NCBI GenBank assembly: GCA_026686845.1
Contig: JAIVEN010000014.1
Location: 28,542,001 to 28,606,000 of the forward strand
Origin: Adenanthera pavonina
Lineage: Eukaryota; Streptophyta; Magnoliopsida; Fabales; Fabaceae
Length of the DNA: 64,000 nucleotides
Direction: 5' to 3'
The translations under genes and the position numbers were made by a program. Positions within the stretch are counted from its first letter, which is position 1; each line of letters opens with the position of its first letter. The notes under the pieces are model-generated. The model saw nothing but the letters and a program-made list of their open reading frames with translations. It searched no databases and was not told the DNA's origin. Shown here piece by piece: positions 1-10,047 of this stretch.

Positions 1-333
1 TTTTCAAACTTGTTCATTTTCAATACGAAAGTCGAATTTCTAAAGCCAAAGTTCGAATTTTCAAAACAGCATATCAGTATAAGTGTTTCAAACTTTGTCT
101 GATAGTGGGTGTTTTTCAAATATTCCATGGGTTAACATAGAATCATAGTTTTAAAACATCTTTTTGCCAATTCAAAGTCTTATACTCAATTTAAACATAG
201 CTGTAGATTCTACATCTATTCTTGTGCTGGTTTTTCCTGAATTTATCCACTTGAGATTATTTGTGCACCTTTGATATCTTCTCTCCAAGCTCTAGAAAGT
301 TAGTTTGAAACCATCAAAACACTTGATTTAATA
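1..333 (-). repeat. Sirevirus-type LTR, truncated by window edge (S0)
   Basis: This is the 5' end (read on the minus strand) of a Sirevirus LTR. It aligns by eye with the end of the solo LTR at 18694-20334, sharing the AATACGAAA...TTCGAA blocks and the run through CTTTGATATCTTCTCTCCAAG. Its terminus should read CTTGATTCAACA but is CTTGATTTAATA, two C-to-T changes. The rest lies upstream of the window. The next bases are the leader of G1, so this LTR sits at or next to the G1 LTR/primer-site boundary. Confidence 0.8.
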
Positions 334-442
334 GTTTAGGTCCTGAACAGATTCCTACATTTATTAGCAAGGTGGTACAAGTTAAGCAATTTTTCACCAA
401 TAGAGGGTAACACTATCAAAAAGGGTTATGGAATGACACTAT

Positions 443-3385
443 TGTAACACCTTATATTAGGGCCCATTTTCCATGTATTAGATCATTTTTTATGCCTTTT
501 ATCATGGTTAAGATACTAAAATCATAATATAATAAAAACAGAATTTTTCAAAATTTGAGGTACTATTCATTTGGCAATTTCCCTTTTACCTGATGAACTT
601 TGAAAATTCACAAGTAAATCTAATAAATTCATCTTCAGGTGATTCAAGTCTCTAAAGTTTTATTAAATTCAGATCTACATGGAAAAAATATAAAACAGTA
701 ACTTCATTGGGCCAATTTGTACAGTAATTTCATGGATATTTATTATTCATTTGGTCATTGTTCTATCTTCCAATTTTCTGACCTCAAATTTGAAAAATCA
801 TATTTCATACTATTCTGTTCGAAATTATCCATACTCTATGTTATTAGAAATACCTACATGTCTACTTATAGGCATATTTTTATTATACATTTATTTCACT
901 TACACAGAGCATATCATTAACTTAAATTGTGAAGGGTCAGAATTCTACTATTACTAGGACAGTTTTGGTAAAACTTACATACCTCTTGTTCTATAACTCC
1001 AATCACTTCCAAATTCATGGGATATAGATCTTAAGACATAGATATTTTTATACAAGTAAACCACTGAATTTTTGGAGCTTTATATGATTTTATGTTATCT
1101 TTTGAAATTTCCAGTACTTAACTTTTAGTTTCCAGTTTTCCCAATATTGTCCTATTCTGAACCCTAAATTTGAAAATTCACCATTTATTGTACACAACTC
1201 CAAATGGGGTGAATTAGGTGTCATATTAAAGCGTGAGATGCCCTCTATCTAGTATAAAAATCCCATAAATCTAACCTCATGTTAAGTACAGAAAAATGGC
1301 AAACTAAGCAGAGACATCTGGAAAATGCCCTGTTTCAATCTATATTGCAACTTGCTTACCAAAACCCATGCAAATGAACTGATTTTGGCATGAAACTTGG
1401 TAGAATATAAGTTCATATTCCAAAATTCAGAACTGGAAATTATTATACATTTTATACAATATTAACATAGTATTCACTATTTTAAAACTTCATATAAGAC
1501 AAGGCACAAATAATAATTTATATCATAACATGACAGCTTGCACATCAACAACTCATCATTTTCTTCTTCATGCCTTTTGCTCCTTCCTTAGCTCTTTTGC
1601 ATTGGTTCTCACTAGCATGGTTAGTTATTGAGGGGGGGAAGATTCAAAGAATCTCAGTAGCAATCACCATTCATGCAATCATATTATCACATTAAGCATA
1701 TAATCATCATAAAACATCAAGTGAATACTTTTAAACATATATGCCATAATATTTTACAAAATTTTTGACGGAGTTTCATTTTGTATTTTGGACATCCTGG
1801 GGTCTCAAAACCTCTCAATTAACGCAGCCAACATTCTCAAAGCATCATAAATGATCATATCAAACAATAGGCAAGTCATCAAATTCATTGAAAATCACAT
1901 GACAATATAAGGTAAGAATAGGTAAATTGCTACCTTAATGTATTCCCTTCCTTTCCAAACTTTGTGCACCTATTCTTTGGCTTACTTAAGCTTCCTTGAA
2001 CCTATACATATCATCATTTAATCCATTTAGCCACTGATTTTCAGAATTATACAATACCATACACACTAAACCCTAACCTTTTCACTTAGTTTTCCTTTGA
2101 TCTTTCTTTGTACAACACACATGTTCTTAAGGTTTTGGACCATGGAGAATCCATTTTTTAATTCAAAATCATGAAATTCCAACTCTAAATACTCCCCCTG
2201 TTCTGACCGAAATTGTGATAAAATGGAAGAAAAATATTTTCTTCAAAACACTTCAAACTAGCCATGGATTCTTGCTTCTAGTGGTTAATGTAAGCTTTTC
2301 CCTAAGTTTAATAGTTGATTAACCGATTTCCTTGCTTAATCATGCCATGGCTGAAACCCTAAGAGGATGGAGAAGAAAAACTATCCATGAAGTTTGCTCC
2401 AAATACTACAAATAGCAAGTTTGAAGTAGTAGAAGACTTACCTAGAACTTAAGCCTTCAACTTTCCCTTGAGCTCTCTCTTCTCCTTCACTCTTTTCTCT
2501 CCTTTCTTTCTTGTGTTTTTCAGCCCTCTGTTTGCTGCTGGAACTCTCGTGAAATGAAGTGGAAAGATGGTAATTAAATGGTTAATTAGATGGTTTAATG
2601 ATATTGCTAATCATGGTTAATTAGCAAAAGTAACCATGCTTACTCTTTGGCCAAAAATTCAACAACTTCTTGAGGAAGTTTTACCAAAAATTCAAACTAC
2701 CCAAGCTTCCCATTTTGCTCACCCAATGAGAGTGTTCCAAGTGTTTAGTATGCTCAATTTTTTCTAGTCCAGATATATCTTGAACAAGGTAATTTTTAAC
2801 CATACCGATAAAACATCCTTTGTAGTAATTTAGCATTTTTGGGCTACAGAACTATTCCAATTTTATTCTTATATTTTCTTAATTATCCTATCACAAATGA
2901 TATCTGTGTATGACCCATATCTTGTCCCGGTTTCATTTTAACTGTCCGTGGGGCTCACAATTTACTTTATCGGTTTACTGTTACTTTTGGAAACTCTGCA
3001 CTAATTATTTCTTTATCCTTGAATATTAACCCTTAGTGCCATATGCCATTGGACTTCTCTCATTGAGGGCTTCATTTTGACAGTAATTTTGCATATTTAC
3101 AAAATTATCCCTGACCCAAGGTTAAAGTATAATTTTTGAAACTTTCGGGTCATTAGGTGTAATTTTTCCCAAGACATTTCCAATCTCATTCCATGTAATT
3201 TTTATGAATTTAGGGACATGAATGTCCTTTTCATAATTTTTTAGTGGTAAAAATATAATTTTCTCATTTTTTCGTCCAACTAGAAAAAATGACCTCTTTG
3301 CCTTTTTTCATGCAAAACGGTGTCTGCCTATTTTTATAAAATCCCTATATATTTCTAGATATTTTAGCTTTCTTGGGATGTTACA
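443..3385 (-). repeat. Solo Tekay-like LTR, family A (A1), TSD ACTAT
   Basis: Begins TGTAACACCTTATAT and ends GGGATGTTACA, the reverse complement of the G1 3' LTR termini, so it lies in minus orientation. It is flanked by ACTAT at 438-442 and 3386-3390, a 5-bp target-site duplication. Length is 2943 bp with no internal coding region, so it is a solo LTR left by LTR-LTR recombination. It interrupts the G1 leader. Short ORFs inside show no recognisable protein. Confidence 0.93.
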
Positions 3386-3439
3386 ACTATGGTTGGACAG
3401 ATTCCTACACATATTTTCTGAACACCCATCAAGGCTAAG

Positions 3440-3901
3440 ATGGAAGGACCAAAGTTTCTAGATCTTGAGCATTGTGTTAAAGCTTATACAGTTGAGGGTA
3501 ATGTTCGAGCTGAGATGCTGAGGTGCAAGAAGCCTAGACCACTAGCTGATGATGTTGAGTTCTTCCGGCCATATGATGATAGCGAGAAGACACTAGAGAT
3601 AGTGACTAAATGTTATGAGGGTAGCTTGCAAAGCTATTGGGAGTCTCAGATGCTGACTTTCCTTGATTTAGTTAATTATGGAAGATATTATTGGGAAAGA
3701 CAGGGAAGGCATTACTACGAGCCAGAATAGGTCAACACTACTATAGAAGTGTTACTAGTAGATGACATATACTGGGGGCAAGTGAGAGATGAGCTTATAA
3801 GATATTGGTCAGAGAATACGACAGCATGTGTTTGTGAGATAGCACACAAAGAGGAGATCCTAAGGAAGCAGAATCAAGCTTTGAGATGCCTTGAGGGCTA
3901 G
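3440..3901 (+). pseudogene. Extra ORF upstream of gag in G1 (unknown function)
   Basis: A reading frame of 153 codons, interrupted by TAG at 3728-3730 (codon 97), between the G1 leader and the gag remnant. I do not recognise the protein. It is not random: segments such as MLTFLDLVNYG and YWGQVRDEL match the ORF in the same position of G2 (ILTFLDSVRDL and FW.EIKGKL at 54290-55453, minus). Two stretches inside it, HCVKAYTVEGN and ACVCEIAHKEE, resemble each other and YCIRIYYVEAN of G2, suggesting a repeated module. No signal peptide or membrane segment is evident. About 220 bp of AT-rich spacer follows before gag. Extra ORFs upstream of gag are known in Ogre/Tat gypsy elements; I am not aware of one as a standard Tekay feature. 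Confidence 0.6.
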
Positions 3902-4121
3902 TTATGAGATGTTCATGTAAATATGTATAAATGTGAATAGTAGAACTGCTAATTTGGATGTATAAGTAGTTAGATGTTAAAAGTTTAGAGCTATATCAAT
4001 ATTTTTGAAATATGAAAACTTATATGTACAAAGTTGCTATATGTGAATGAAATGTTTTGTTTTGCATATTCTTGGTGCAATTGCTTTATATTTATGAATT
4101 AAATTGTCAATATAGTTAAAG

Positions 4122-4800
4122 ATGGTTCAAACAAGATGATAGATTTAGGCAAGGAGGACTGAATGTGCAGAGAAATACTATTACTCAAGGAGAAAGTAGT
4201 CAAAAAAGAAAGAAGCCTTAGGATGGTAACAATAGAAAGTCAAAGAGAGGTGGCAGGCAAAGAGGACTAAATGTGCAGAGAAATGCTCAAATACCAATAT
4301 GCAACTAGTGTGGAAGGGCTCATGGAGGAAAAGTTTGCTATACTAGTCAGAACGTGTGCTTCAAATGTGGAAAAGTAGGACATTATGCTCGGGACTGTAT
4401 GGTTGAAGTAGCTAATCCTAGATCACAAGCACAAGTGAGAGTTTTTGCCCTCACTCAGCAAGAGGCTCGTAAGTCACCTAATTTAATCGAAGGTTTGATT
4501 AAGATTAATGATTATCTTGTTAAAGTATTATTTGATTTAGGTGCTAGCCACTCATTTATATCTTATGACTGTGCTAAGAGTTTAGGTATAGTAGTCACTA
4601 TATTGCCATATGATTTACATATATCTACCCGACAGGAAACAAAGCTATGACCACCTATGTGTAAGTCAATTGTGTGGTCCAGTATGGGCATTGTTATTTG
4701 ACCATAGATTTAATTTGCATGCCTTTCCTTGATATTGATGTTATGATTGGAATGAATTGGCTGTCTGCCAATAATGTTCTCCTTGACTATAGAAATAGAA
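4122..4800 (+). pseudogene. G1 gag remnant (capsid deleted) and aspartic protease
   Basis: Starts with an ATG encoding MVQTR, matching MAQTRR at the G2 gag start, then jumps at once to the basic stretch before the zinc knuckle (DDRFRQGG). The capsid-coding part has therefore been deleted. A CCHC knuckle follows (CFKCGKVGHYARDC, from 4354), preceded by a cysteine-rich motif (CGRAHGGKVC) whose first pair is damaged by a stop. The protease is recognisable from 4486, with active-site motif DLGASHSFIS at 4534 (normally DSGA, so Ser to Leu), and ends near the DVMIGMNWL motif at about 4740. The frame is broken after 4650. A block of about 29 bp (RQGGLNVQRN) occurs twice, near 4148 and 4255. Confidence 0.8.
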
Positions 4801-4859
4801 CTAGTTTTCTTTTTCAGAAGTGTGAAAGTAGAATAGGGTATTAAGGAGATCCTAGTGGT

Positions 4860-6200
4860 GATAGAATTTCCAAAAAGTGCTTCTGAAAGAGATTAATTGT
4901 CTGCCCCTTGAAAGAGAGGTTGAATTTTCTATTAACCTAGTGCCAGGAACATCCCCTATTTCAAAGTCACCATATAGGATAGTACCTAATGAGATGGCTG
5001 AGTTAAAAAAGGAGATTGTGGAATTACTTGAGAAAGGATTTATTAGGCCAAGTATTTCTCCATGGGGTGCTCCAGTGCTATTTGTGAGAAAAAAATGGGA
5101 ATCTTAGACTCTACATTAATTATTGTGAGCTAAATAAAGTTACAATTAAAAATAAGTACCCATTGCCCATAATGGATGATTTATTAGACCAGTTGGTCAG
5201 GGCATGTGTGTTTTTTGAAATTAATTTAAGATCTAGGTACCATTAGCTCTGGGTCAAGGTAAAAGATGTTCCTAAGACTGCTTTCCGAACTAGGTATGGG
5301 TATTATGAATTTCTTGTTATGCCATTTGTTCTGACAAATGCACCCGCAATTTTCATTGACTACATGAATCAAATTTTCGAGCCATATTTAGATAGATTTG
5401 TTATGGTCTTTATAGATGATATTTTAATATACTCCAAATCTTTATTAGAGCACAAAAACACATTTGATAATTGTCTTAACTTTGTTGAGAGAAAAGAGCT
5501 TGTATGCTAAACTCAGTAAATGTGAGTTTTGGGTTACTGAGGTATGATTTTTGGGTCATGTCTTCTCCAGGGATGGGGTTATAGTAAATCCAAGCAAAGT
5601 AGATGCTGTCCTAAAATAGGAGGGGCCCAAAACTATCACAAAGATAAGAAGTTTTCTGGGTTTAGCAAGCTATTATAGAAGATTTATTAAGGATTTTTCT
5701 CGAATTGTGTTGCCACTTAAGAGATTAACAAGGAAAGAGAAACCTTTTGTGTGAGATAGAGACTGCGAAAAGAGTTTTCATGATCTAAAACTTAGGTTAG
5801 CCTCTTCTCCTATATTAATCCTACCTAATCCCCAGAAACCATACGTGGTTTATTTAGATGCTAGCAAGCATGGATTGGGTTGTGTATTAGTGCAAGAAGG
5901 AAGAGTAGTAGCCTATGCTTCTCATCAATTAAAACCTCATGAAGAAAACTATCCTACCCATGATTTAGAATTTGCGGCTATGGTGTATGCTCTGAAAATA
6001 TGGAGACATTATCTCTATGGTGTTGCCACTGAGATATTTTATGACCACAAAAGCCTCAAGTATTTAGAAGATTAGAAAGAACTTAACGCGAGGCAAAAAA
6101 GATGGATGGAATTGCTAAAAGATTATGAGCATTCAATAAAGTACCATCCAGGAAAAGCAAATGTTGTGGGCAATGCTTTGAGCAGAAAAGCCATCCATGT
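4860..6200 (+). pseudogene. G1 reverse transcriptase and RNase H
   Basis: RNA-dependent DNA polymerase and RNase H of the gypsy pol. RT shows LEREVEFSINLVPGTSPIS, then GFIRPSISPWGAPVLFV, then after a stop and frameshift near 5105 the core up to the active-site box FIDDILIYS at about 5409-5435. The thumb and connection region (SFLGLASYYRRF-like) lies near 5650. RNase H starts near 5840 (YLDASKHGLGCVLVQEG), continues through HDLEFAAMVYALKIWRHYL and DHKSLKYLED, has a TAG at 6073-6075, and ends with YHPGKANVVGNALSRK near 6190. Frameshifts and stops at about 5105, 5230, 5508, 5545 and 5750 show decay. The order RT, RNase H, integrase identifies Ty3/gypsy and excludes copia. Confidence 0.88.
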
Positions 6201-6808
6201 AGCCTACATGATGATTTTTGAAATCAAATTAATAGAAGATTTTAGAGATTTAAGTTTGTCGCTCGGGTTGCATGAGACTAAGATTGGAAATGAATTTTAT
6301 GGAGAATTGAAACTGGCCCAACAAGCAGATAAGTTTGTTGAAGCAGTCAAGGGAAAAATGAAAAAGGGAGAAATGAAAGAATTCAATGTAACTATTGATG
6401 GCCTAATAAGACTTTGAAACTGAGTTTATATTCCTATAGTGGCAGAATTGAGAGAAGGAATTTGAGCATAAGTGCATCAAAGTAAGTACATGATTCATTC
6501 AGGTATTACAAAAATGTATCATAATTTGAAAAAGTTGTTTTGGTGGCCTGGTATGAAAAGTAATGTTACTCAGTATGTGGCTAAATGCCTGATCTGCTAA
6601 AAAGTAAAAACTAAACATCAAAAGCGATCAGGTATGTTGCTGTCTCTAGAAATCCCCGAGTGGAAGTGGGATAGTATCACAATGGATTTTGTAATAGGGT
6701 TACTGAGGACTTCTTCTAGATATGATGACATTTGGGTAATTGTTGATAGATTGACAAAGTCAGCGCATTTTCTAGCAATTAGGTTGACACACACACTTGA
6801 TAAGTTGG
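6201..6808 (+). pseudogene. G1 integrase, N-terminal part (zinc finger and first Asp)
   Basis: A linker rich in charged residues (to 6417) leads to the HHCC zinc finger near 6470-6600 (HSGITKMYHNLKKLFWWPG, then CLIC). The catalytic core begins with WDSITMDFVIGL carrying the first Asp, then IWVIVDRLTKSAHFLAI. At 6804-6808 the frame is cut by the N1 insertion inside the codons for LDKLV. The protein resumes at 12104 with LYVKEIVRLHGVP, exactly as in the uninterrupted G2 copy (LAQLYVKEIVRLHRVP). A TAG replaces the Gln codon just past the insertion site. Confidence 0.87.
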
Positions 6809-7057
6809 TGATGGGAGACACGTTAGGAACCCGTCCTAAGAGCCTTCTTTGAGTTAAGGATCGTGCAACTCAAGGAAAGATAAATTAAACACAAGAACAA
6901 CAAAGAATAACAATGAACAAAAACTGAAAATAAGAGACAATGAAAATAAGAAAACTGAAACAAAATATTGGTCGAAGGAAATAGACTCCAAGAGAACCCG
7001 TCTCTTGAATCCTAACTCTGGGACACCACAAGGATCACCACTCCTTGATTAAAAGAT
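6809..7057 (-). repeat. N1 left LTR (3' LTR), truncated
   Basis: Matches the right LTR from TGATGGGA to CACCACTCC with scattered differences (for example GGGAGACACGTTAGG against GGGATACACATTAGG), then diverges. The last 140 bp or so of the LTR, on the internal side, is missing, together with any normal polypurine tract. Confidence 0.75.
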
Positions 7058-7526
7058 CTTAAAGTAGGAAAGAAAACAGGATCTCCTTAATTTTTGGAAT
7101 TTTCCTAGGTAGCCATATCTCTTTTTCTTTCTTTCCTTTTTTTTTTAATTTTAGATACGAAATTTTTTAAGGCTGTAATCAATTCTTTTTTTTTCTCTCT
7201 CTCTCTCTTCTTTTGTTTTTAATCAATTTCAATTTTTTTTGGCAAAATTTGAATAGCAAGCAACTAAATTTCTGGGCAGATAACAAGCAACTCCACAATC
7301 TCATTGGAAACAAGAAACAAATATGGTAAGATCCTCTAGCAAAGAAAATGAAAAGAAGATGGATAGCAAAATTAGATTAGAGCACGCCACAACAAGAACA
7401 AAAGAAAAGGTCACAAAGTTTGGAAAATGGATCAAGAACATTGAACAAAATAGCAAGGCAACAATAGATGAACAGTGACAAATAGTTCTATGAACAAAGA
7501 CAAATGAACAGTATAAATGAACAATA
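7058..7526 (-). other. N1 non-coding segment resembling its own 5' leader
   Basis: No coding content. It contains poly-T and a CT microsatellite near 7193-7208, followed by short repeats of the type AATGAACAGT. The same succession (AACA.GATCTCCT, T-rich stretch, CAAT.AATTCT, then repeated GAACAGT) recurs at about 9585-9960 in the same orientation, so this looks like a duplicated piece of the leader now placed next to the 3' LTR. Confidence 0.5.
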
Positions 7527-8405
7527 CTATAATAAAGAAGACACTAAATGATCAAATTGATTCTCTTTCATATTAGATTCAAGAGGAATTGGGGACTCAT
7601 AACACACGAATGGACTAAATAAATTATAAAAGTCAGAGATAAAGTAAGAAGGATGAAGAAGATAAAAAGAAGGAACATATGGAAGATATGAAGGAAGGAG
7701 TTGGAAAGAAACTACCTTGAACTCTCCTTTACTTAAACAAATCACAATTGCTTTTGCCTCATTATTCTCATCTTTTCTCAAACTCTCCTTTTCCTTTCTC
7801 TTTTCTCTCTTTTTCATTCTTCTCTCAAGTTTCTTTTCACTTATTTGTTTTCCTCTTTTTTCATTTCTCTGTACTCTTTCTTTTCTCAGTTGTTTTCCAC
7901 TCTTATTTTTTCTACTTATATTCTTCTCATTTTTATTTTTCCTTTCAAGCTCACTTTTGATTTTCTTATGATTTTCATATATTTGAATACAATGTGTTCC
8001 ATGGGCTTTCTTTACTTTAAAAGAACAACTATCATCAAATAACCATGGATGCCCAAACACCATATCAACATTGTCAACTTCATCACACACTTGAGAACTA
8101 TTTTCTAATGGCATAGCAATGCGAGTACCATTGTAAACAAGCATACCACTATCAACAAAGTTCTCTATTACCTCACTAGTAACATCTAGAACAGTTGTCT
8201 CCACTAATGGTGGTAAATAATCATGACCAATCCCATCAACGATATCATCAACATTTTCCTCCCTGGGATTCTCAAGAATATCATACTCTAACTCATAAGA
8301 AACATAATCAACACAAGGATTTTGAGAATTAGAAGTACCTTCGATAGTAGTTGATTCTCTTGTTTCAACATCTATTCTAGATGTTAAGCAATACATCTCC
8401 TTCAT
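7527..8405 (-). CDS. N1 second ORF, 292 aa, charged protein of unknown role
   Basis: Uninterrupted ATG-initiated frame directly downstream of the N1 gag. The N-terminal 150 residues are acidic (runs such as LEYDILENPREENVDDIVD). A motif near residue 118, VFGHPWLFDD followed by THCIQIYENHKKIK, recalls the C-terminal LGRPWxxD...GKKI segment of plant gypsy proteases, so this may be a protease relic. Residues of about 150-215 are almost entirely Lys, Arg and Glu (KNKNEKNISRKNKSGKQLRK and similar) and may bind nucleic acid. The C-terminal part is hydrophobic and aromatic. No canonical DTG/DSG active site in protease context is seen, although DSG occurs near residue 88. Function is unassigned. Its integrity contrasts with the broken gag beside it. 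Confidence 0.55.
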   Translation of the reverse strand: MKEMYCLTSRIDVETRESTTIEGTSNSQNPCVDYVSYELEYDILENPREENVDDIVDGIGHDYLPPLVETTVLDVTSEVIENFVDSGMLVYNGTRIAMPLENSSQVCDEVDNVDMVFGHPWLFDDSCSFKVKKAHGTHCIQIYENHKKIKSELERKNKNEKNISRKNKSGKQLRKERVQRNEKRGKQISEKKLERRMKKREKRKEKESLRKDENNEAKAIVICLSKGEFKVVSFQLLPSYLPYVPSFYLLHPSYFISDFYNLFSPFVCYESPIPLESNMKENQFDHLVSSLL

Positions 8406-8420
8406 TTGATCTTTTCACCC

Positions 8421-8875
8421 CAAACGAAAATCACTTGAACTTGGAATTGAAATTTGTACCTTAGAAGTTTGCTCCTTTTCACAAGTTGGAAGATACTCAT
8501 AGAATAGTGGTATGGTGCATACTTTTGCTTCAAAATGAGCTTCATGCTATTCCAAGTATCATACTGTTTTTCTTCACGAAGATGCTCTCTTTCAAATCAT
8601 TCCCACCAAACTTTGGCTTTTCCTTTTAAGTGAAAAGTAGCTAATTTCACTCTCTCAGACTCGAAGTATTGATAGTCTTCAAACCATTGTTCAATTTTTC
8701 CTTCTCACTCCAAGTACATATCAGGACCATTCTCTCCACATAATTTTGGAATGTTCAATTTAACATCTTTTTTCCATGAAGAAACTTGCATGCTATCCAA
8801 TTTGGCATTCAACTTCTTGATTTGATTATTGAAAGCTCTAATTAAAGCTTTAAGATCAAATTCATTACCATCCAT
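8421..8875 (-). pseudogene. N1 gag (retrotransposon gag/capsid domain), two nonsense codons
   Basis: ATG at 8875 begins MDGNEFDLKALIRAFNNQIK. The frame then shows the gypsy capsid pattern: LNIPKLCGENGPDMYLE, EGKIEQWFEDYQYF, KLATFHLKGKAKVWW, YDTWNSMKLILKQKYAP. This is the Retrotrans_gag family (particle protein). Two TGA codons occur where Trp would fit (after DMYLE) or nearby (after VWWE). The frame runs to about 8420 and the intact ORF starts within 20 bp downstream. There is no zinc knuckle. The start was chosen as the first ATG before the conserved helices. Confidence 0.72.
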
Positions 8876-10033
8876 GCTTAAAACCTAAAATGTTAGTGAA
8901 TAGGAGACAAGGAAAGGACCTTGCACACTCTCTCACGTGTTTCACTCAACAACGATGCAAATTCACTTGTGTTTTGCACACTTTAAAGGCTTTTTCCGGA
9001 AATGATATAATTACACTCTTGCCTTTTACCACTCACTCTTGCTTCCTATGAGAGTGCAAAATTGAATTTGAACTTAAAATCAAGAAGCAATGTTTTAAGT
9101 GGCAATCTTGAAGTCAACGATCCAAAATTCGAATTCTCAAAGGAACCTAAAGTGATAATGACCAACAAACAAATATGGTTTTTTTCTCTTTGTTTTAAGC
9201 AAAAGAAGCAATTTCCAGCCAAGAAAAGAAAAGAAAAACTAGAAATTAAGACAACAAAGAACACTAAACAATAAAGGAAGAAAATGGTGTTAAAACAAAG
9301 GACTACAACAAATAAGGGAAAGAAAGCTGAAAGGATTTAGACAGAATTTACTAGAAGAGTAGAATTCTGAAGAGGAAATAAATATAGAGTCTTACCACTT
9401 AAAATGGGTGATTGTGAATGAATGCTCAAAGACCAATTCTCTTTTCCTTCAAAGATTTGATTGAAATCAGAAAAGGAACTATTAAATTCAATAGGATTAG
9501 TGCCCAATTACCAAAAGGGCAACTTGCAATTCAAAAGTATTAACAATTAGGATCGTTTGATTGAAGGAACTCAATTTTGGGAATAAACAAGATCTCCTCA
9601 ATCTGCCTTTAGCAACCTCAATTTCTTTTGCTTCTCTTTTCTTTTTGTACTATTTTTCTTTTAATCAAGTTGCAAATGATTCTTTCCTCCTTTTTTTTTA
9701 GTAATCAATCAATTCTACTTTTATGAAAAAAAAATTTTAGGCAAATCTAGACAAATGAGAAAATTAGACAGCAAGCATAATTTCTGGGCAATCAACAAAT
9801 TAAATTCTAGGCAAAAGAAAATCTAGACAACAAGAAATGGATGAACAACAATAAAGAGTATGAATGAATAGTAACAAATGAATAGTGATGAGGGCACGGA
9901 TAAACAGTGATGAGCAGGAACTAATAGATAGTGAAAATGAACAGTACTACGATTTTCTGGACAGCAAGGAAGAATGGGATAAAACAAAGAGAAAGGAAGC
10001 AAAACAGAAGCACACCTTGATTTGCAAGCTGAA
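8876..10033 (-). other. N1 leader (5' untranslated region)
   Basis: About 1.15 kb between the primer site and the gag ATG, with no convincing ORF. It is A/T- and purine-rich, with short dispersed repeats of the ATGAACAGT type between 9830 and 9960. A stretch at 9585-9960 is similar to 7080-7540. Such a leader could hold packaging signals, but nothing specific is recognisable. Confidence 0.55.
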
Positions 10034-10045
10034 GCTCTGATACCA
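10034..10045 (-). promoter_or_regulatory. N1 primer-binding site
   Basis: On the minus strand this reads TGGTATCAGAGC, complementary to the 3' end of plant initiator tRNA-Met, 2 bp inside the LTR end. It primes minus-strand DNA synthesis and fixes the element's orientation. Confidence 0.85.
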
Positions 10046-10047
10046 AA

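Noticed and set aside
7717..8042. Phe/Ser/Leu-rich ORFs on the plus strand resembling membrane proteins
   Set aside because: They are antisense shadows of the Lys/Glu-rich tract of the minus-strand N1 ORF.
10034..10045. tRNA-Met-like motif as a tRNA gene fragment
   Set aside because: Only the 12-nt primer-site complement is present, adjacent to an LTR. The same holds for the sites at 25845, 41146 and 55574.
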